Origin: Planctomycetaceae bacterium
GTDB lineage: Bacteria > Planctomycetota > Planctomycetia > Planctomycetales > Planctomycetaceae
Length of the DNA stretch: 64,000 nt
Assembly (NCBI GenBank): GCA_019636285.1
Contig: JAHBXV010000034.1
Span: 1 to 64,000, forward strand
Direction: 5' to 3'
A program made the translations under genes and the position numbers. The notes beneath the pieces are model-generated. The model saw nothing but the letters and a program-made list of their open reading frames with translations, ran no database searches and was not told the origin of the DNA. This document shows, piece by piece, positions 17,943 through 26,741 of the stretch; position 1 is the stretch's first letter, and each line of letters opens with the position of its first letter.

Positions 17943-19049
17943 ATGTCTCGCGAAGAAATTTTTTCCGCCAGCTTGGGCTTCTTTCTCGATCCCATCCGTC
18001 CGTTCTTGCAGGACGACACGATCAGCGAAGTCATGGTGAACGGCCCCGACGAGGTCTACATCGAGCGTCGAGGTCGACTCGAGAAGACGAACGCCCGTTT
18101 CCCATCGGCCGATGCGCTCCTCTCCGCCGTTCACAACGTGGCACAATACGTGGGCCGCGAAATCGATCAGGACCGTCCCATTCTCGACGCCCGTTTGCCG
18201 GATGGTTCTCGCGTGCACGTCGTGCTTCCTCCGAGTGCCCGCCGCGGCATCTACTTCACGATCCGCAAGTTCGCCCGCGACATCTTCGGCCTCGATGACC
18301 TGGTCCGCCTGGGCAGCGTCTCTCCGATCGCCCAGGAGTTTCTCGAACTGTGCGTGCGGCTGAAAAAGAACATCATCGTCGCGGGAGGAACCGGGACCGG
18401 TAAGACTTCGCTGCTGAATGCCGTTTCCACCGCCGTCCCCGATGACGAGCGCATTGTCGTCATTGAAGACAGTTCGGAATTGCGGCTGGCGCAGCCCCAC
18501 ACGCTCTACCTGGAAGCCCAGCAGGCCGACGCTTACGGCCGCGGTCAGGTGACGATTCGCGATCTCTTCAAGGCGTCGCTGCGCATGCGGCCCGACCGCA
18601 TTATCGTGGGCGAAGTCCGCGGCGGCGAAGCACTCGACATGGTGCAGTCGATGATCTCCGGCCACGCCGGCAGCCTGACCACCGTCCACGCGACGACGCC
18701 ACTCGACGCGCTCATCCGCCTGGAGACGCTCTCGCTGATGTCCGATGTCGAAATTCCGGTGTACGTCGCGCGGGCGCAGGTCGCCTCGGCGATTCATCTC
18801 ATTGTGCAGTTGGCCCGCTTTTCCGAGGACGGCTCGCGAAAAATCACCCGCATCACCGAGGCCTGCGGACTGGACGACAACCGCTACCAGCTTCGCGATC
18901 TGTTCACGTCACGCATCGTCGGCCGCCAACCCGACGGCCGACTGATCGCCGATCTGGCCCCCGTGGGAGCCAAGCCAACATTCGCCGACGAAATCCGCGA
19001 ATACGGCCTGGACACCCAGACACGGCTGACACGGGCGCTGTGGAATTAA
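17943..19049 (+). CDS. CpaF/TadA-type secretion ATPase
   Basis: A 368-residue ATPase of the type II/IV secretion family, CpaF branch. An N-terminal DDTISEVMVNGPDEVYIERRG segment comes first, then SRVHVVLPP and a Walker A GGTGTGKTSLLN. Walker B is IVVIEDSSEL, followed by RMRPDRIIVGEVRGGEALDM and GHAGSLTTVHA. In Tad systems CpaF powers assembly of Flp pili with TadB/TadC, CpaE and RcpA. None of those genes is adjacent, so this is an orphan copy; both neighbours are unrelated and the downstream gene is convergent. The N-terminus is shorter than most CpaF proteins, which carry an extra 60-100 residues. Confidence 0.87.
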   Translation: MSREEIFSASLGFFLDPIRPFLQDDTISEVMVNGPDEVYIERRGRLEKTNARFPSADALLSAVHNVAQYVGREIDQDRPILDARLPDGSRVHVVLPPSARRGIYFTIRKFARDIFGLDDLVRLGSVSPIAQEFLELCVRLKKNIIVAGGTGTGKTSLLNAVSTAVPDDERIVVIEDSSELRLAQPHTLYLEAQQADAYGRGQVTIRDLFKASLRMRPDRIIVGEVRGGEALDMVQSMISGHAGSLTTVHATTPLDALIRLETLSLMSDVEIPVYVARAQVASAIHLIVQLARFSEDGSRKITRITEACGLDDNRYQLRDLFTSRIVGRQPDGRLIADLAPVGAKPTFADEIREYGLDTQTRLTRALWN

Positions 19050-19069
19050 ACTGCAATTTTCCCCACCCG

Positions 19070-21205
19070 CTACTTGCGGGGCGGTTCAAGCGGATTCTTG
19101 TTGAGCAGGTCTCGTTGCTGAATCTTCGGATCATCGATGGTGACCGGAACAAACTCCACGGCATCGGCGACCACGTAGCCGGTCGTTCCCGCGTTCGAAA
19201 TCGTCACGCTCGTCAATTTACCCGCCGGGCAGGAATGGGCGCCGAGTGGTATGTAGTCGCCCACCTTGGGGGTCACTTTCTGATTGATCGTGACGGTCTT
19301 CTTCTTTCCGGCAATCTCCACCGTCACCGGCACTTCCGTCGCCCGGTTGGAACTGGCGGTGTAGTAAACGCGGATCTCATACAGGGCAGGGCGGGGAAGG
19401 TCGGGAGTGTAACGAATCGAGAGGCTCCCCTTGGACGCATCTCCATCGTGCAGGTAGTCGCCGCCGACAAACCCACTGATCGAAGCGCTGGACTCCCAGA
19501 CCCCCTCGGTCCTGGCGGCGGTGTTGTCGACGACAATCCCCGTGAGGGACTTCGGATCGATCGAACGCACCGGGCTTCGCTTGGGGCCGGTGTATTCCAG
19601 AATCTGGCCATCGGCGAGAAGTTGTTTCCGGAGCGCGGCGTAGTCGATGTCTTGAATGTCGACCTTGGCGTTGATGGCCAACGCGGCGGCGGTGGCTGCC
19701 GATTGTCCCAGCACCATGAACACGGGTTCCATGCGGATGGAACCATACGCGATGTGAGAAGCCGACAGCGCGACGGGAACCAGCAGGTTGTCGCACTCGT
19801 CCTGGCGCGGCCGGATGCTCTGGTAACTGACGGGATACGGAGAAACGCCAACCTGGATGTCCCCTTCGTTCCGGACAACTCCCTCGGCGGTCACGTACCT
19901 CTGGCAGTTGTGCGAGTCCATGTTGTAGGCCCCCATGCCCACGGGGTCCACGGCGACGCGGTCCCCCTGGCAGTCGGCCTGACACATCACGTAGTCCGAC
20001 TTCATCCGGCGGGCTTCGCGCACGTACAACTGATGCGGCCAGTTGTCATTGTCGACGAACTCATCCTTCGCGAGGCCCAGTCGCTGGAATTCCTCGCGAA
20101 TGGCCTGGGGGACGCGCGGATTGTTCGCCAGCGTGTACATCAGCCCCAACTGGTAGCGCTTGTGGTCCTCGATGATCTCCGCGCGGCGGGCATAGTCGGC
20201 TTCCGGATAATCGTAGTTCGCGCCGATGTAGTCAGTGCTGATCGCGAAGTTGTTGTTCGTGTCGGTCTTGCGATTCGGCATCCAGACCGGGTTCCACGGA
20301 CTGCGATGATCGCCCGCTTCAAAGTTCCGCAGCAAGAGTTCATACGTCTTTTCGTCGTAGCCTTCCGGCTTTGGCCACGCCCGGCGATTCTCGGCGGCGT
20401 CCGTCGTACACATCCGGAAGTTGTACGCTTGCAGCCGGTGGTCCCCGTCGCCGTCTTTCCCCGGCGGGTCGGATGAGATCAGCGGCAGCAGCCCGCTCGA
20501 CGGATCGCCGGGGACGACGTACGGATCGACATCCTTGATGAACTGATGCTTGGTGGCGTGCGCGACCTGAATGCCGTTGAGCGTTTCGGCATAGTCGCTG
20601 TTCGCCTCGCGGCCGACGTGATAGCTCACTCCCGCGGCGGCCATCAGGTCACCTTCGTAAGTGGCGTCGATGAACATTTTTCCGAGATATGTCTTCCCCG
20701 ATTCCATCGTGATCGAAACGATCGTGTCGTCCGATTTCGCGACTCCCGTCTTCCGGTTGAGCCGCTCGCCCATCACGACGGTGACGCCGTGTTCCTTCAG
20801 CCATTCCTGATACACCGCCTCAGCGACGCGCGGCTCGAACGTCCACATTTCCGGTTCGTTGGGCGCTTTGCGGCGCGACTGATAATCAGCCTGCTTTTCG
20901 TGGTTCCAGGCCGAGTCCTGAGCGTAGTGCGCGCCGATCCGCCGGTAGAACTCGCGCGACAACCCACCGATCACGGCCTTGTTGCCGATGTCGGTCGCTC
21001 CCAGGCCGCCCGTGGTCAGCCCGCCCAAGTGCTGGCTGGGTTCGATCAGGACGACCGTCTTTCCCATTTTGACGGCTTGAATGGCGGCGGTGATGCCCCC
21101 CGAGGTGCCGCCATAAACGACAACGTCAACCGCAGGCTGGTCAGCCGCGAAGGTGACACGAGCCAAAAATATCGTCAACGCGAACAGGGCGAGTGTGCGA
21201 CTCAT
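19070..21205 (-). CDS. secreted FAD-dependent oxidoreductase with golvesin/xanthan-lyase-like C-terminal domain
   Basis: A 711-residue protein with a signal peptide (LALFALTIFLARVTFA). The FAD-binding motif DVVVYGGTSGGITAAIQAVK and LIEPSQHLGGLTTGGLGATD follow, as in PF12831-type oxidoreductases. KMFIDATYEGDLMAAAGVSYHVGR and a later GQSAATAAALAI are also family marks. The last 130 residues (YEIRVYYTASSNRATEVPVTVEIAG) look like the beta-sandwich of golvesin or xanthan-lyase C-terminal domains, which bind carbohydrate. The protein is therefore probably an extracytoplasmic enzyme oxidising a sugar or polysaccharide. The ATG at 21205 is chosen because the signal peptide starts there; the 140 residues upstream in frame are low-complexity. 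Confidence 0.87.
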   Translation of the reverse strand: MSRTLALFALTIFLARVTFAADQPAVDVVVYGGTSGGITAAIQAVKMGKTVVLIEPSQHLGGLTTGGLGATDIGNKAVIGGLSREFYRRIGAHYAQDSAWNHEKQADYQSRRKAPNEPEMWTFEPRVAEAVYQEWLKEHGVTVVMGERLNRKTGVAKSDDTIVSITMESGKTYLGKMFIDATYEGDLMAAAGVSYHVGREANSDYAETLNGIQVAHATKHQFIKDVDPYVVPGDPSSGLLPLISSDPPGKDGDGDHRLQAYNFRMCTTDAAENRRAWPKPEGYDEKTYELLLRNFEAGDHRSPWNPVWMPNRKTDTNNNFAISTDYIGANYDYPEADYARRAEIIEDHKRYQLGLMYTLANNPRVPQAIREEFQRLGLAKDEFVDNDNWPHQLYVREARRMKSDYVMCQADCQGDRVAVDPVGMGAYNMDSHNCQRYVTAEGVVRNEGDIQVGVSPYPVSYQSIRPRQDECDNLLVPVALSASHIAYGSIRMEPVFMVLGQSAATAAALAINAKVDIQDIDYAALRKQLLADGQILEYTGPKRSPVRSIDPKSLTGIVVDNTAARTEGVWESSASISGFVGGDYLHDGDASKGSLSIRYTPDLPRPALYEIRVYYTASSNRATEVPVTVEIAGKKKTVTINQKVTPKVGDYIPLGAHSCPAGKLTSVTISNAGTTGYVVADAVEFVPVTIDDPKIQQRDLLNKNPLEPPRK

Positions 21206-21832
21206 GGTGCTTGGTTCCCTCTGGGGACGTTGGTGCGAAGGCATTTGGCCCCCCTTTCGTCTTAACGGAATAGACCACCATCCGCCACCCTTAGCCGCGC
21301 CCCAACGGGAAGCGTTTCTTCGCCTTTCATCCCCCCCTCCCCGCGTCCCCCTCTCTTTCATCTTCCCCTCTGAACCATCAACCAACCGGCGCACCCATCC
21401 CGCGTAGGACGAGGGGACGCAACGAGCTAGCCCGCGAGCGGCATCCATCCGCCCGCGCCGGAAGCGCCCTCTCCCGGGCCGGATCAGGGCCCACAATCCC
21501 GGGGACGTCCACGACCTCCCCGGGAACCGCGCACTTCGTGCGCGCAGTCTGACGTCAGGCGATCCCACGCACACCAGTGCGAACCCTGATCGATGGCAGC
21601 AGGAACTCCGGCGGCCCGGCCTCAAAACCCGGCCGCCGGGGAACCCCGGCGACTATTTCTCTTCTTCCCCACGCATCGCACCAATCGGGCGACAGCGCTC
21701 ATCCTCCGCACACGCTTCCTCTCGCTCAACCATCAACCAATCTCCCGTTGGGGGCGCTATGGGGACTGCGCGTGATACACTCGTGGGACGTTCCTGGATT
21801 GCTGATCCCATTTCATCAGACCGCTTTGACGC
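21206..21832. other. 627-bp intergenic region, C-rich, no gene seen
   Basis: Divergent spacer between the FAD oxidoreductase and the BatA-like gene. Its first 200 bases are strongly C-rich on the plus strand (runs of CCCC with TTTC). A short motif CCATCAACCAA occurs twice (about 21378 and 21730). No open frame in it looks coding and I see no convincing promoter pair. Confidence 0.5.
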
Positions 21833-23989
21833 ATGGAATTTTTGCAGCCCCTGTTGCTGGCTGGGCTGGCCGCCGCTGCCGGGCCGATTCTGCTGCATCT
21901 GCTGCGCAAACGGCAAAGTCAGTCCATCGACTGGGGGGCGATGGCCTTCCTCGAACCGGATGAGTCGACCCGCCGCCGCTGGCAACTCGAAGACTGGATC
22001 CTGCTGGCCATTCGAATCGCGATCATCGTGGCGCTCGTGGCCTATTTCGCGCGTCCCACGGTCCTCCTGGCGTGGACGGACTGGCTCAACCTGACACCGC
22101 CCCGCGATCGCATGCTGGTAATCGATGCCAGCTACAGCATGTCGTCACGGTCGGCTGGCGGATCCCCGGCTGACCGGGCGCGCGAGCTGGCCTTGTCGCT
22201 CCTCGATCAATCGGTGTCCGGCGATCGCTGGTGGCTCGTCGAGTCCCGCGACCAGCCGCGACTTTTGGTGGATGGCGCGACTGACCCCAATGAAATCCGG
22301 CAGGCGCTCGCGAATCCGGATCCGCCCAGTTCATCGGGCAACTGGCCGCGCACGTTGTCGTTCGCGCTGGAACGGTTGCCAAAAGACGCCCGTCGTCCGG
22401 CGGAATTCTGGCTGCTGACCGATCAGCAGGCCCAGGGGTGGAAGCTGGAGGACCGCACGGCCTGGCTCTCGTTGACCGAACGGATGAAGCTGCTCGGCAA
22501 TCCGCCGCGACTGTACGCCATCGACGACGAGAAGCTTCGTGTTCTGCCAGCCTACAATCGGGCAGTTGGCCCGGTGAGCGTCGACCGGCCGCAGTCTCTC
22601 ATCAACTGGCCCGTGACGCTGCGCGTGCCGGTCAAAGCGTGGGGCTCACATCCTGCTGGAGATCAGGTCACCGTCGCGCTGCGCGATGTCCGCGCGAACC
22701 GCCTCCTCGCCGAGCAGGTGATCCGCGTTACCGAAAGTCACCCGGCGGAGGTCGAGTTCGTTGTCCGTCACGATGTGGCGGGATGTCATCCGCTGGGTGT
22801 CGAATTGAGTCCGGGAGACGACCTGTCCGTCGACGATCGAGCCGCGATCGTGATCGAGACGCTCGCCGGGTTGCCGGTCCTGTTGGTCGAAGGTCATCCC
22901 GAGGCGCGCCGCGCGATGGACCGCTCGACGTTTTTTCTGGAGGCCGCCCTGAGCGGGGGGCGAAATGAGGAATCGGTCTTTCGGACGAATCGCATTTCAG
23001 TCGATCGGCTTGCCGAACAGGAACTTGGCAGCAACGCGGTTGTTGTCCTGGCTGATATCGGCTCGTTGGAACCGGCCGCGCTGGAGGCACTGGAAAAGTA
23101 CGTCCAGCAAGGGGGAACCCTGATATGGGGGCTCGGAGGACGAGCCACCCCTGAGAACCTGGCCGCATGGAGCGAACGGGGTCTCCTCGGCGCGCGGCCG
23201 GTCGAACTTCGCAGCGTTCCCGGCGACCAGGCGATTTCCATCGCCGAAGATTCGCTGGAGGCCGACTGGTTGAAGTCATTTCGCACCTCGGCTGGCGGAC
23301 ACCTGGGGCAGGCACGATTTCACGGCTGGTGGCGGATGCAGGTCGCGTCGCCAGATTTGAAACAGACCGGACTCGGAAGTCCCGTGGTCCTGGCGCGCCT
23401 GGCTGGGGGAGATATCTGGCTGCTCGAACAACAGGTCGGTCGGGGGCGGACCGTTATCGTTACCTCGCCGTTCGACACGTCGTGGAGCACGCTCCCGACC
23501 AAGCCCGATTTTGTCGTCTGGCTGCACGAACTTTTGTTTCAACTCGCGCGAACCGGAACGTCTCGACAGCTTCCAGTGGGGACACCGCTTCGCGCCCCTG
23601 CTGTCGGCGAATGGACGTTGCCCAACGAAGTTCGCCGGTCGGCAGGGCCAGACCCGAACGCGCTCGTTCTGGACCGAACGTGGCAACCCGGCTTATATCA
23701 GTGGCGGCCAAACGGACCCGTCGACTTTGCGAAGGAACAGGCGTGGGCATTGGAAGCCTCGCGCGTCGAGTCGGATCTCGCTGTTCTTACCCCCGAGGAC
23801 CGTCAACAGATTGCTGACGCGGTGGGACTCAAATGGTCCGGGCCGCGGTTGCCGGGTGAGATCGAGGACAACGCGAGTGGTGACGCGAAAGCGGCGGCCA
23901 CCGAAGTTTCCCCGGCCTTGCTGGCCGGGTTCCTGCTGTTGCTGATTCTGGAAGCGTTCTGGACACGCCGACTGGTGGCCGGCGCGTAG
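21833..23989 (+). CDS. BatA-domain, VWA-like membrane protein
   Basis: A 718-residue protein opening with the BatA/aerotolerance N-terminal segment (FLQPLLLAGLAAAAGPILLHLLRKR), a second membrane helix (about residues 58-75), then a VWA-like domain with the DxSxS metal site in LVIDASYSMSS. The middle holds Ig-like and glutamine-amidotransferase-like segments (GLPVLLVEGHPEARRAMD and LVQQGGTLIWGLGG-type strand). A final hydrophobic helix follows (LLAGFLLLLILEAFW). Such proteins are common in Planctomycetota next to MoxR ATPases, but no moxR is present here. Function is not established. Confidence 0.8.
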   Translation: MEFLQPLLLAGLAAAAGPILLHLLRKRQSQSIDWGAMAFLEPDESTRRRWQLEDWILLAIRIAIIVALVAYFARPTVLLAWTDWLNLTPPRDRMLVIDASYSMSSRSAGGSPADRARELALSLLDQSVSGDRWWLVESRDQPRLLVDGATDPNEIRQALANPDPPSSSGNWPRTLSFALERLPKDARRPAEFWLLTDQQAQGWKLEDRTAWLSLTERMKLLGNPPRLYAIDDEKLRVLPAYNRAVGPVSVDRPQSLINWPVTLRVPVKAWGSHPAGDQVTVALRDVRANRLLAEQVIRVTESHPAEVEFVVRHDVAGCHPLGVELSPGDDLSVDDRAAIVIETLAGLPVLLVEGHPEARRAMDRSTFFLEAALSGGRNEESVFRTNRISVDRLAEQELGSNAVVVLADIGSLEPAALEALEKYVQQGGTLIWGLGGRATPENLAAWSERGLLGARPVELRSVPGDQAISIAEDSLEADWLKSFRTSAGGHLGQARFHGWWRMQVASPDLKQTGLGSPVVLARLAGGDIWLLEQQVGRGRTVIVTSPFDTSWSTLPTKPDFVVWLHELLFQLARTGTSRQLPVGTPLRAPAVGEWTLPNEVRRSAGPDPNALVLDRTWQPGLYQWRPNGPVDFAKEQAWALEASRVESDLAVLTPEDRQQIADAVGLKWSGPRLPGEIEDNASGDAKAAATEVSPALLAGFLLLLILEAFWTRRLVAGA

Positions 23990-24001
23990 TCTAAAATTTT
24001 G

Positions 24002-24046
24002 TAACCCGCAGCGTGAGCGAGGGCGTTTCCACGTCCTCCCTCGCTC
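24002..24046. repeat. family F hairpin, copy 1
   Basis: TAACCCGCAGCGTGAGCGAGGG followed by CCCTCGCTC; the stem GAGCGAGGG/CCCTCGCTC is 9 bp. A longer and better paired relative lies at 31178-31235. It falls between convergent genes and may aid termination. Confidence 0.65.
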
Positions 24047-24097
24047 TACTTGGAGTACTTCAGTTCGGCGGGGTCATCCGCGCTCAATCCGTCAACG

Positions 24098-24454
24098 CTA
24101 TTGACCCAGTGCGTTGGCCGCATCGACCAGCTTCTGCGTGGCCGACTTGATCGTGTCCAGCTTGGGATTGGCCCCCAGTTCATCGCGAGTCGTCTTGACG
24201 GTTTCCAGAAAACCATCGAACGGCGCGCCATACTGGTCGGAGTAGCTGGCGACCGACTCGGCCAGCATGTCCAGTTCCTGATTCGCCATTCTGGGGCGGG
24301 CAAGAATGGCGGTCTGGCGGGCCGTCACGTTCTGCTTCAGCGCCTCGATGGCTTCCGCATTGCTAGGCGCGGGGGCTCCCCCACATCCGGCGGCCACCAT
24401 GGTCCCTCCCATGAACAGGGCACACAGGGCCAGCAAACGAGTTTTCCCAACCAT
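24098..24454 (-). CDS. small lipoprotein of unknown function
   Basis: A 118-residue protein with a lipoprotein signal (MVGKTRLLALCALFMGG, lipobox VAAGC) and a short mature helical region (IEALKQNVTARQTAIL, DELGANPKLDTIKSATQKL). It probably sits on the inner leaflet of the outer membrane or the outer face of the inner membrane. The ATG at 24454 has a GGGAG site upstream. An in-frame extension to 24511 reads through the family D palindrome and is not genuine. No functional family is recognised. Confidence 0.7.
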   Translation of the reverse strand: MVGKTRLLALCALFMGGTMVAAGCGGAPAPSNAEAIEALKQNVTARQTAILARPRMANQELDMLAESVASYSDQYGAPFDGFLETVKTTRDELGANPKLDTIKSATQKLVDAANALGQ

Positions 24455-24481
24455 GATTGTCTCCCGAGAATGAAGCCAATC

Positions 24482-24512
24482 GGTGTGCCACTGGCAGAGC
24501 CAGTGGCACACC
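24482..24512. repeat. family D palindrome, copy 3
   Basis: GGTGTGCCACTGGC and GCCAGTGGCACACC form a perfect 14-bp stem around AGA. It lies immediately upstream of the small lipoprotein gene. Confidence 0.85.
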
Positions 24513-24545
24513 GATATGAAGCTATTTGGCGGTGATAGATCACCT

Positions 24546-24633
24546 GAGCCTCCGTCAAAACCCGGTTGGCGGCCCGGAAACCTCTACAAACTCAGGAGTA
24601 TCCTGGACGTCCAGAGGGTTTTGACGGTACTAA
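24546..24633 (+). repeat. family A dispersed repeat, copy 3 (88 bp)
   Basis: Same length and orientation as copies 1 and 2, with the perfect 12-bp terminal inverted repeat CCGTCAAAACCC/GGGTTTTGACGG. Its last base directly touches the stop codon (24634-24636, minus strand) of the DUF1559 gene. Confidence 0.88.
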
Positions 24634-25611
24634 CTAAAATTCGCCGACGACGTTGCCGTCCGACATCGCCATCAACCGCAGATAGGTTGTCTGGTCGATG
24701 TTCTCGCCGAGGAACCGCACGGTCCCATCGCCAAACGTGGCATGCACGCCGCCGGTGTGGAAGCTGCGGGCCGCGACACCGCTGTTATTGTTGTTGTCGG
24801 GATCGCTCCGCCAGTTGAAGAACGAGTTGGTCGTGTCGTTGGCGGAGTACGGCGACGAATCGACAACGGTCTTGGAATTTGGGCTGAGAACCGCGCTGTT
24901 GTAGCCGCGGCCGCTGAACGTCGGGCCGGTGCTCCAGCCCCAGGCGCCGCGGTCGTCGCCGCCGTTGGACACCTTTACGATTTCGCTGGTCAGAATCACG
25001 TTCGACGTGCCATCGGTCATGTCCCGGAAGTTGGCCCCGAACTGGCGTACCACGCTGAACGGTCCGCGAAACTGCGGGTTGCCGGCTTCGCTGTCGTTCA
25101 GCATTCGTCCGGCCCCGACGTTCGCGGCGTAGTTCCCTTTGGCGAAGCCATCGAAGTCCTGGTTGAGCAGATCCCGAATTTGCGGATGCGAGGGGCAGCT
25201 CAGGGCCGACAGGCTTTGCCGGGTGACCTGGTTATTGCCGGTCGTCGCGTTGCCGTTTCGCGCGGGGAGCGAGAAGTTGTAGAGATTGTACAGGGGCGCC
25301 TGATCGAGGTACGGGAAGATCGCGATGACCCACGTCCCCGACCAACCGGCATGCCGACCGTTTTCCCGATCCGCCAGGACGTTCGATGTCACGTTGACCG
25401 CCCCCGGAGGCAACTGATTGAACGTGTCGTGGTAGTTGTGCAGTGCCAGACCGATCTGTTTGAGGTGGTTCTTGCACTGAGTCCGTCGGGCCGCTTCGCG
25501 GGCCTGTTGAACGGCGGGAAGAAGCAGCGCGATCAGGATCGCGATAATCGCGATCACGACCAGCAACTCGATCAACGTAAAACCGGAACGGCGACGGGGT
25601 GAAGCAGTCAT
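24634..25611 (-). CDS. DUF1559 prepilin-like secreted protein
   Basis: A 325-residue protein with a type IV prepilin leader: a short basic start, [19 protein letters not shown] with processing after Gly, then a long hydrophobic helix continuing [21 protein letters not shown]. The C-terminal H-x9-DG motif is intact (HTGGVHATFGDG). DUF1559 proteins are hugely expanded in Planctomycetota and are thought to be processed by a prepilin peptidase and placed in the envelope; their roles are mostly unknown. The ATG at 25611 is the family-like start. The gene diverges from the sigma/pseudopilus operon and may share its regulation. Confidence 0.92.
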   Translation of the reverse strand: MTASPRRRSGFTLIELLVVIAIIAILIALLLPAVQQAREAARRTQCKNHLKQIGLALHNYHDTFNQLPPGAVNVTSNVLADRENGRHAGWSGTWVIAIFPYLDQAPLYNLYNFSLPARNGNATTGNNQVTRQSLSALSCPSHPQIRDLLNQDFDGFAKGNYAANVGAGRMLNDSEAGNPQFRGPFSVVRQFGANFRDMTDGTSNVILTSEIVKVSNGGDDRGAWGWSTGPTFSGRGYNSAVLSPNSKTVVDSSPYSANDTTNSFFNWRSDPDNNNNSGVAARSFHTGGVHATFGDGTVRFLGENIDQTTYLRLMAMSDGNVVGEF

Positions 25612-26153
25612 GGTGGGTCTCTCTCTGGCGAAGGGCAGGGTGGAGGCAGGGAAAACTGTCGTGTTCAAATGAACAGATTCAGCGGCGGTTCAGGGCGGGA
25701 AACAAACAAAATTACGTTAAGTTTGTGGAGATTGCGAGAACTTCCTATCTACGAATTCTTGCATCTGAAAACCGGTCGGCAACCGGCATTCTACGGCAAC
25801 GCACCAATATTCATCAGTGGAAACACTTGTGTACGAAAATACCGATCAAGCGCCAGTAAACGTGCAAACTCTTCCCGTGACAACATTCCAAAAATGAATG
25901 GATTGCAAGAATTGACGCCCGGTGGTTTCTCTTGTGTGCAAGTCTCTTGTGAATAATGGTTTGTGGATTGTCGCTGAGGGCAGACTTCTTGTGTCTGCCT
26001 CGTGAATTGAGGTTTTCGACAATTTCCGAACACAATTTTCGCGGCCTACTGACTCTGGTGGTGTGAGTGTCGCGCTTGCAATAATGAGAGGCGCCCATTC
26101 AGGTATCCCGGTTCCGACCCTCTCGGTGCAACTTCCTGCACGGACCGATTCCG
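25612..26153. other. AT-richer divergent regulatory region
   Basis: About 540 bases without a gene between the DUF1559 gene (leftward) and the sigma factor (rightward). The stretch 25680-26060 is visibly richer in A and T than its surroundings. It contains a small hairpin GGCAGAC/GTCTGCC at about 25978-26001. It should hold promoters for both directions, but I cannot assign a -35/-10 pair with confidence. Confidence 0.5.
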
Positions 26154-26741
26154 GTGAGTAGTGACTCGGCAAGTCTGTTCGCCGCCCAGTTGCGTTATCG
26201 CGCCTTGCGATTGCGCGAGGTCGGCGTGCGTGCCTTGCCGGCTCTTTACGATCTGATCGGGCCGCGCCTGTACCGCTTCGCATTGGCGATATGTCGGAAT
26301 CCGCATGATGCCGAAGATGCCCTTCAGCAGGCGGTCGTCCGGATTGCCCAATATCCGGAATCCGTCGCCCAGGCGACGCAGCCCTGGGCGTACTGCCTGA
26401 CCATCGTGCGGAACGAGGTCTTGCGCGTGGCGCGAAAGCGTCCGCTGACCGTCGTGGTGGCTGAGTCGGCTCGGCAGGTGGAAGCCGGGGCTTATTCCGA
26501 GATCAGTGCCGAGGAAACCAGCGGGCAGGTCCGCGCGGCCTTGGAAACACTTCCTCCCTCCCAGGCGGAAGTGGTGGTCTTGAAGATCTGGGAACAAATG
26601 ACGTTTGGCGAGATTGCCGAGGTTCTGGGCGAGTCGCCCAACACCGTGGCCAGCCGTTACCGATACGCGATGGAAAAGCTGGAAAGCCGGTTGAAGCCAT
26701 TGCATGACGAATTGATGAATCGGGAGAGTTGCCGGGCGTGA
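26154..26741 (+). CDS. ECF-type sigma-70 family RNA polymerase sigma factor
   Basis: A 195-residue sigma factor. Region 2 is DLIGPRLYRFALAICRNPHDAEDALQQAVVRIAQYP, with the core-binding and -10 recognition helices. Region 4 is ALETLPPSQAEVVVLKIWEQMTFGEIAEVLGESPNTVASRYRYAMEKLESRL, with a helix-turn-helix at the end. The start is GTG at 26154; no ATG is available in a sensible position. The stop codon overlaps the ATG of the next gene by one base (TGATG), implying coupled translation with a small membrane protein that may be its anti-sigma partner. It heads the pseudopilus locus and probably controls it. Confidence 0.88.
   Translation: MSSDSASLFAAQLRYRALRLREVGVRALPALYDLIGPRLYRFALAICRNPHDAEDALQQAVVRIAQYPESVAQATQPWAYCLTIVRNEVLRVARKRPLTVVVAESARQVEAGAYSEISAEETSGQVRAALETLPPSQAEVVVLKIWEQMTFGEIAEVLGESPNTVASRYRYAMEKLESRLKPLHDELMNRESCRA

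Noticed and set aside
17892..18797. Minus-strand 301-codon frame opposite cpaF
   Set aside because: Antisense to Walker A and B motifs of CpaF; no domain of its own.
19040..20476. Plus-strand 478-codon frame opposite the FAD oxidoreductase
   Set aside because: Long only because of GC bias; low-complexity Val/His/Arg pattern and no signature, while the opposite strand encodes a clear FAD enzyme.
1143..24633. Family A repeats as a CRISPR array
   Set aside because: Copies are kilobases apart and not separated by regular spacers.
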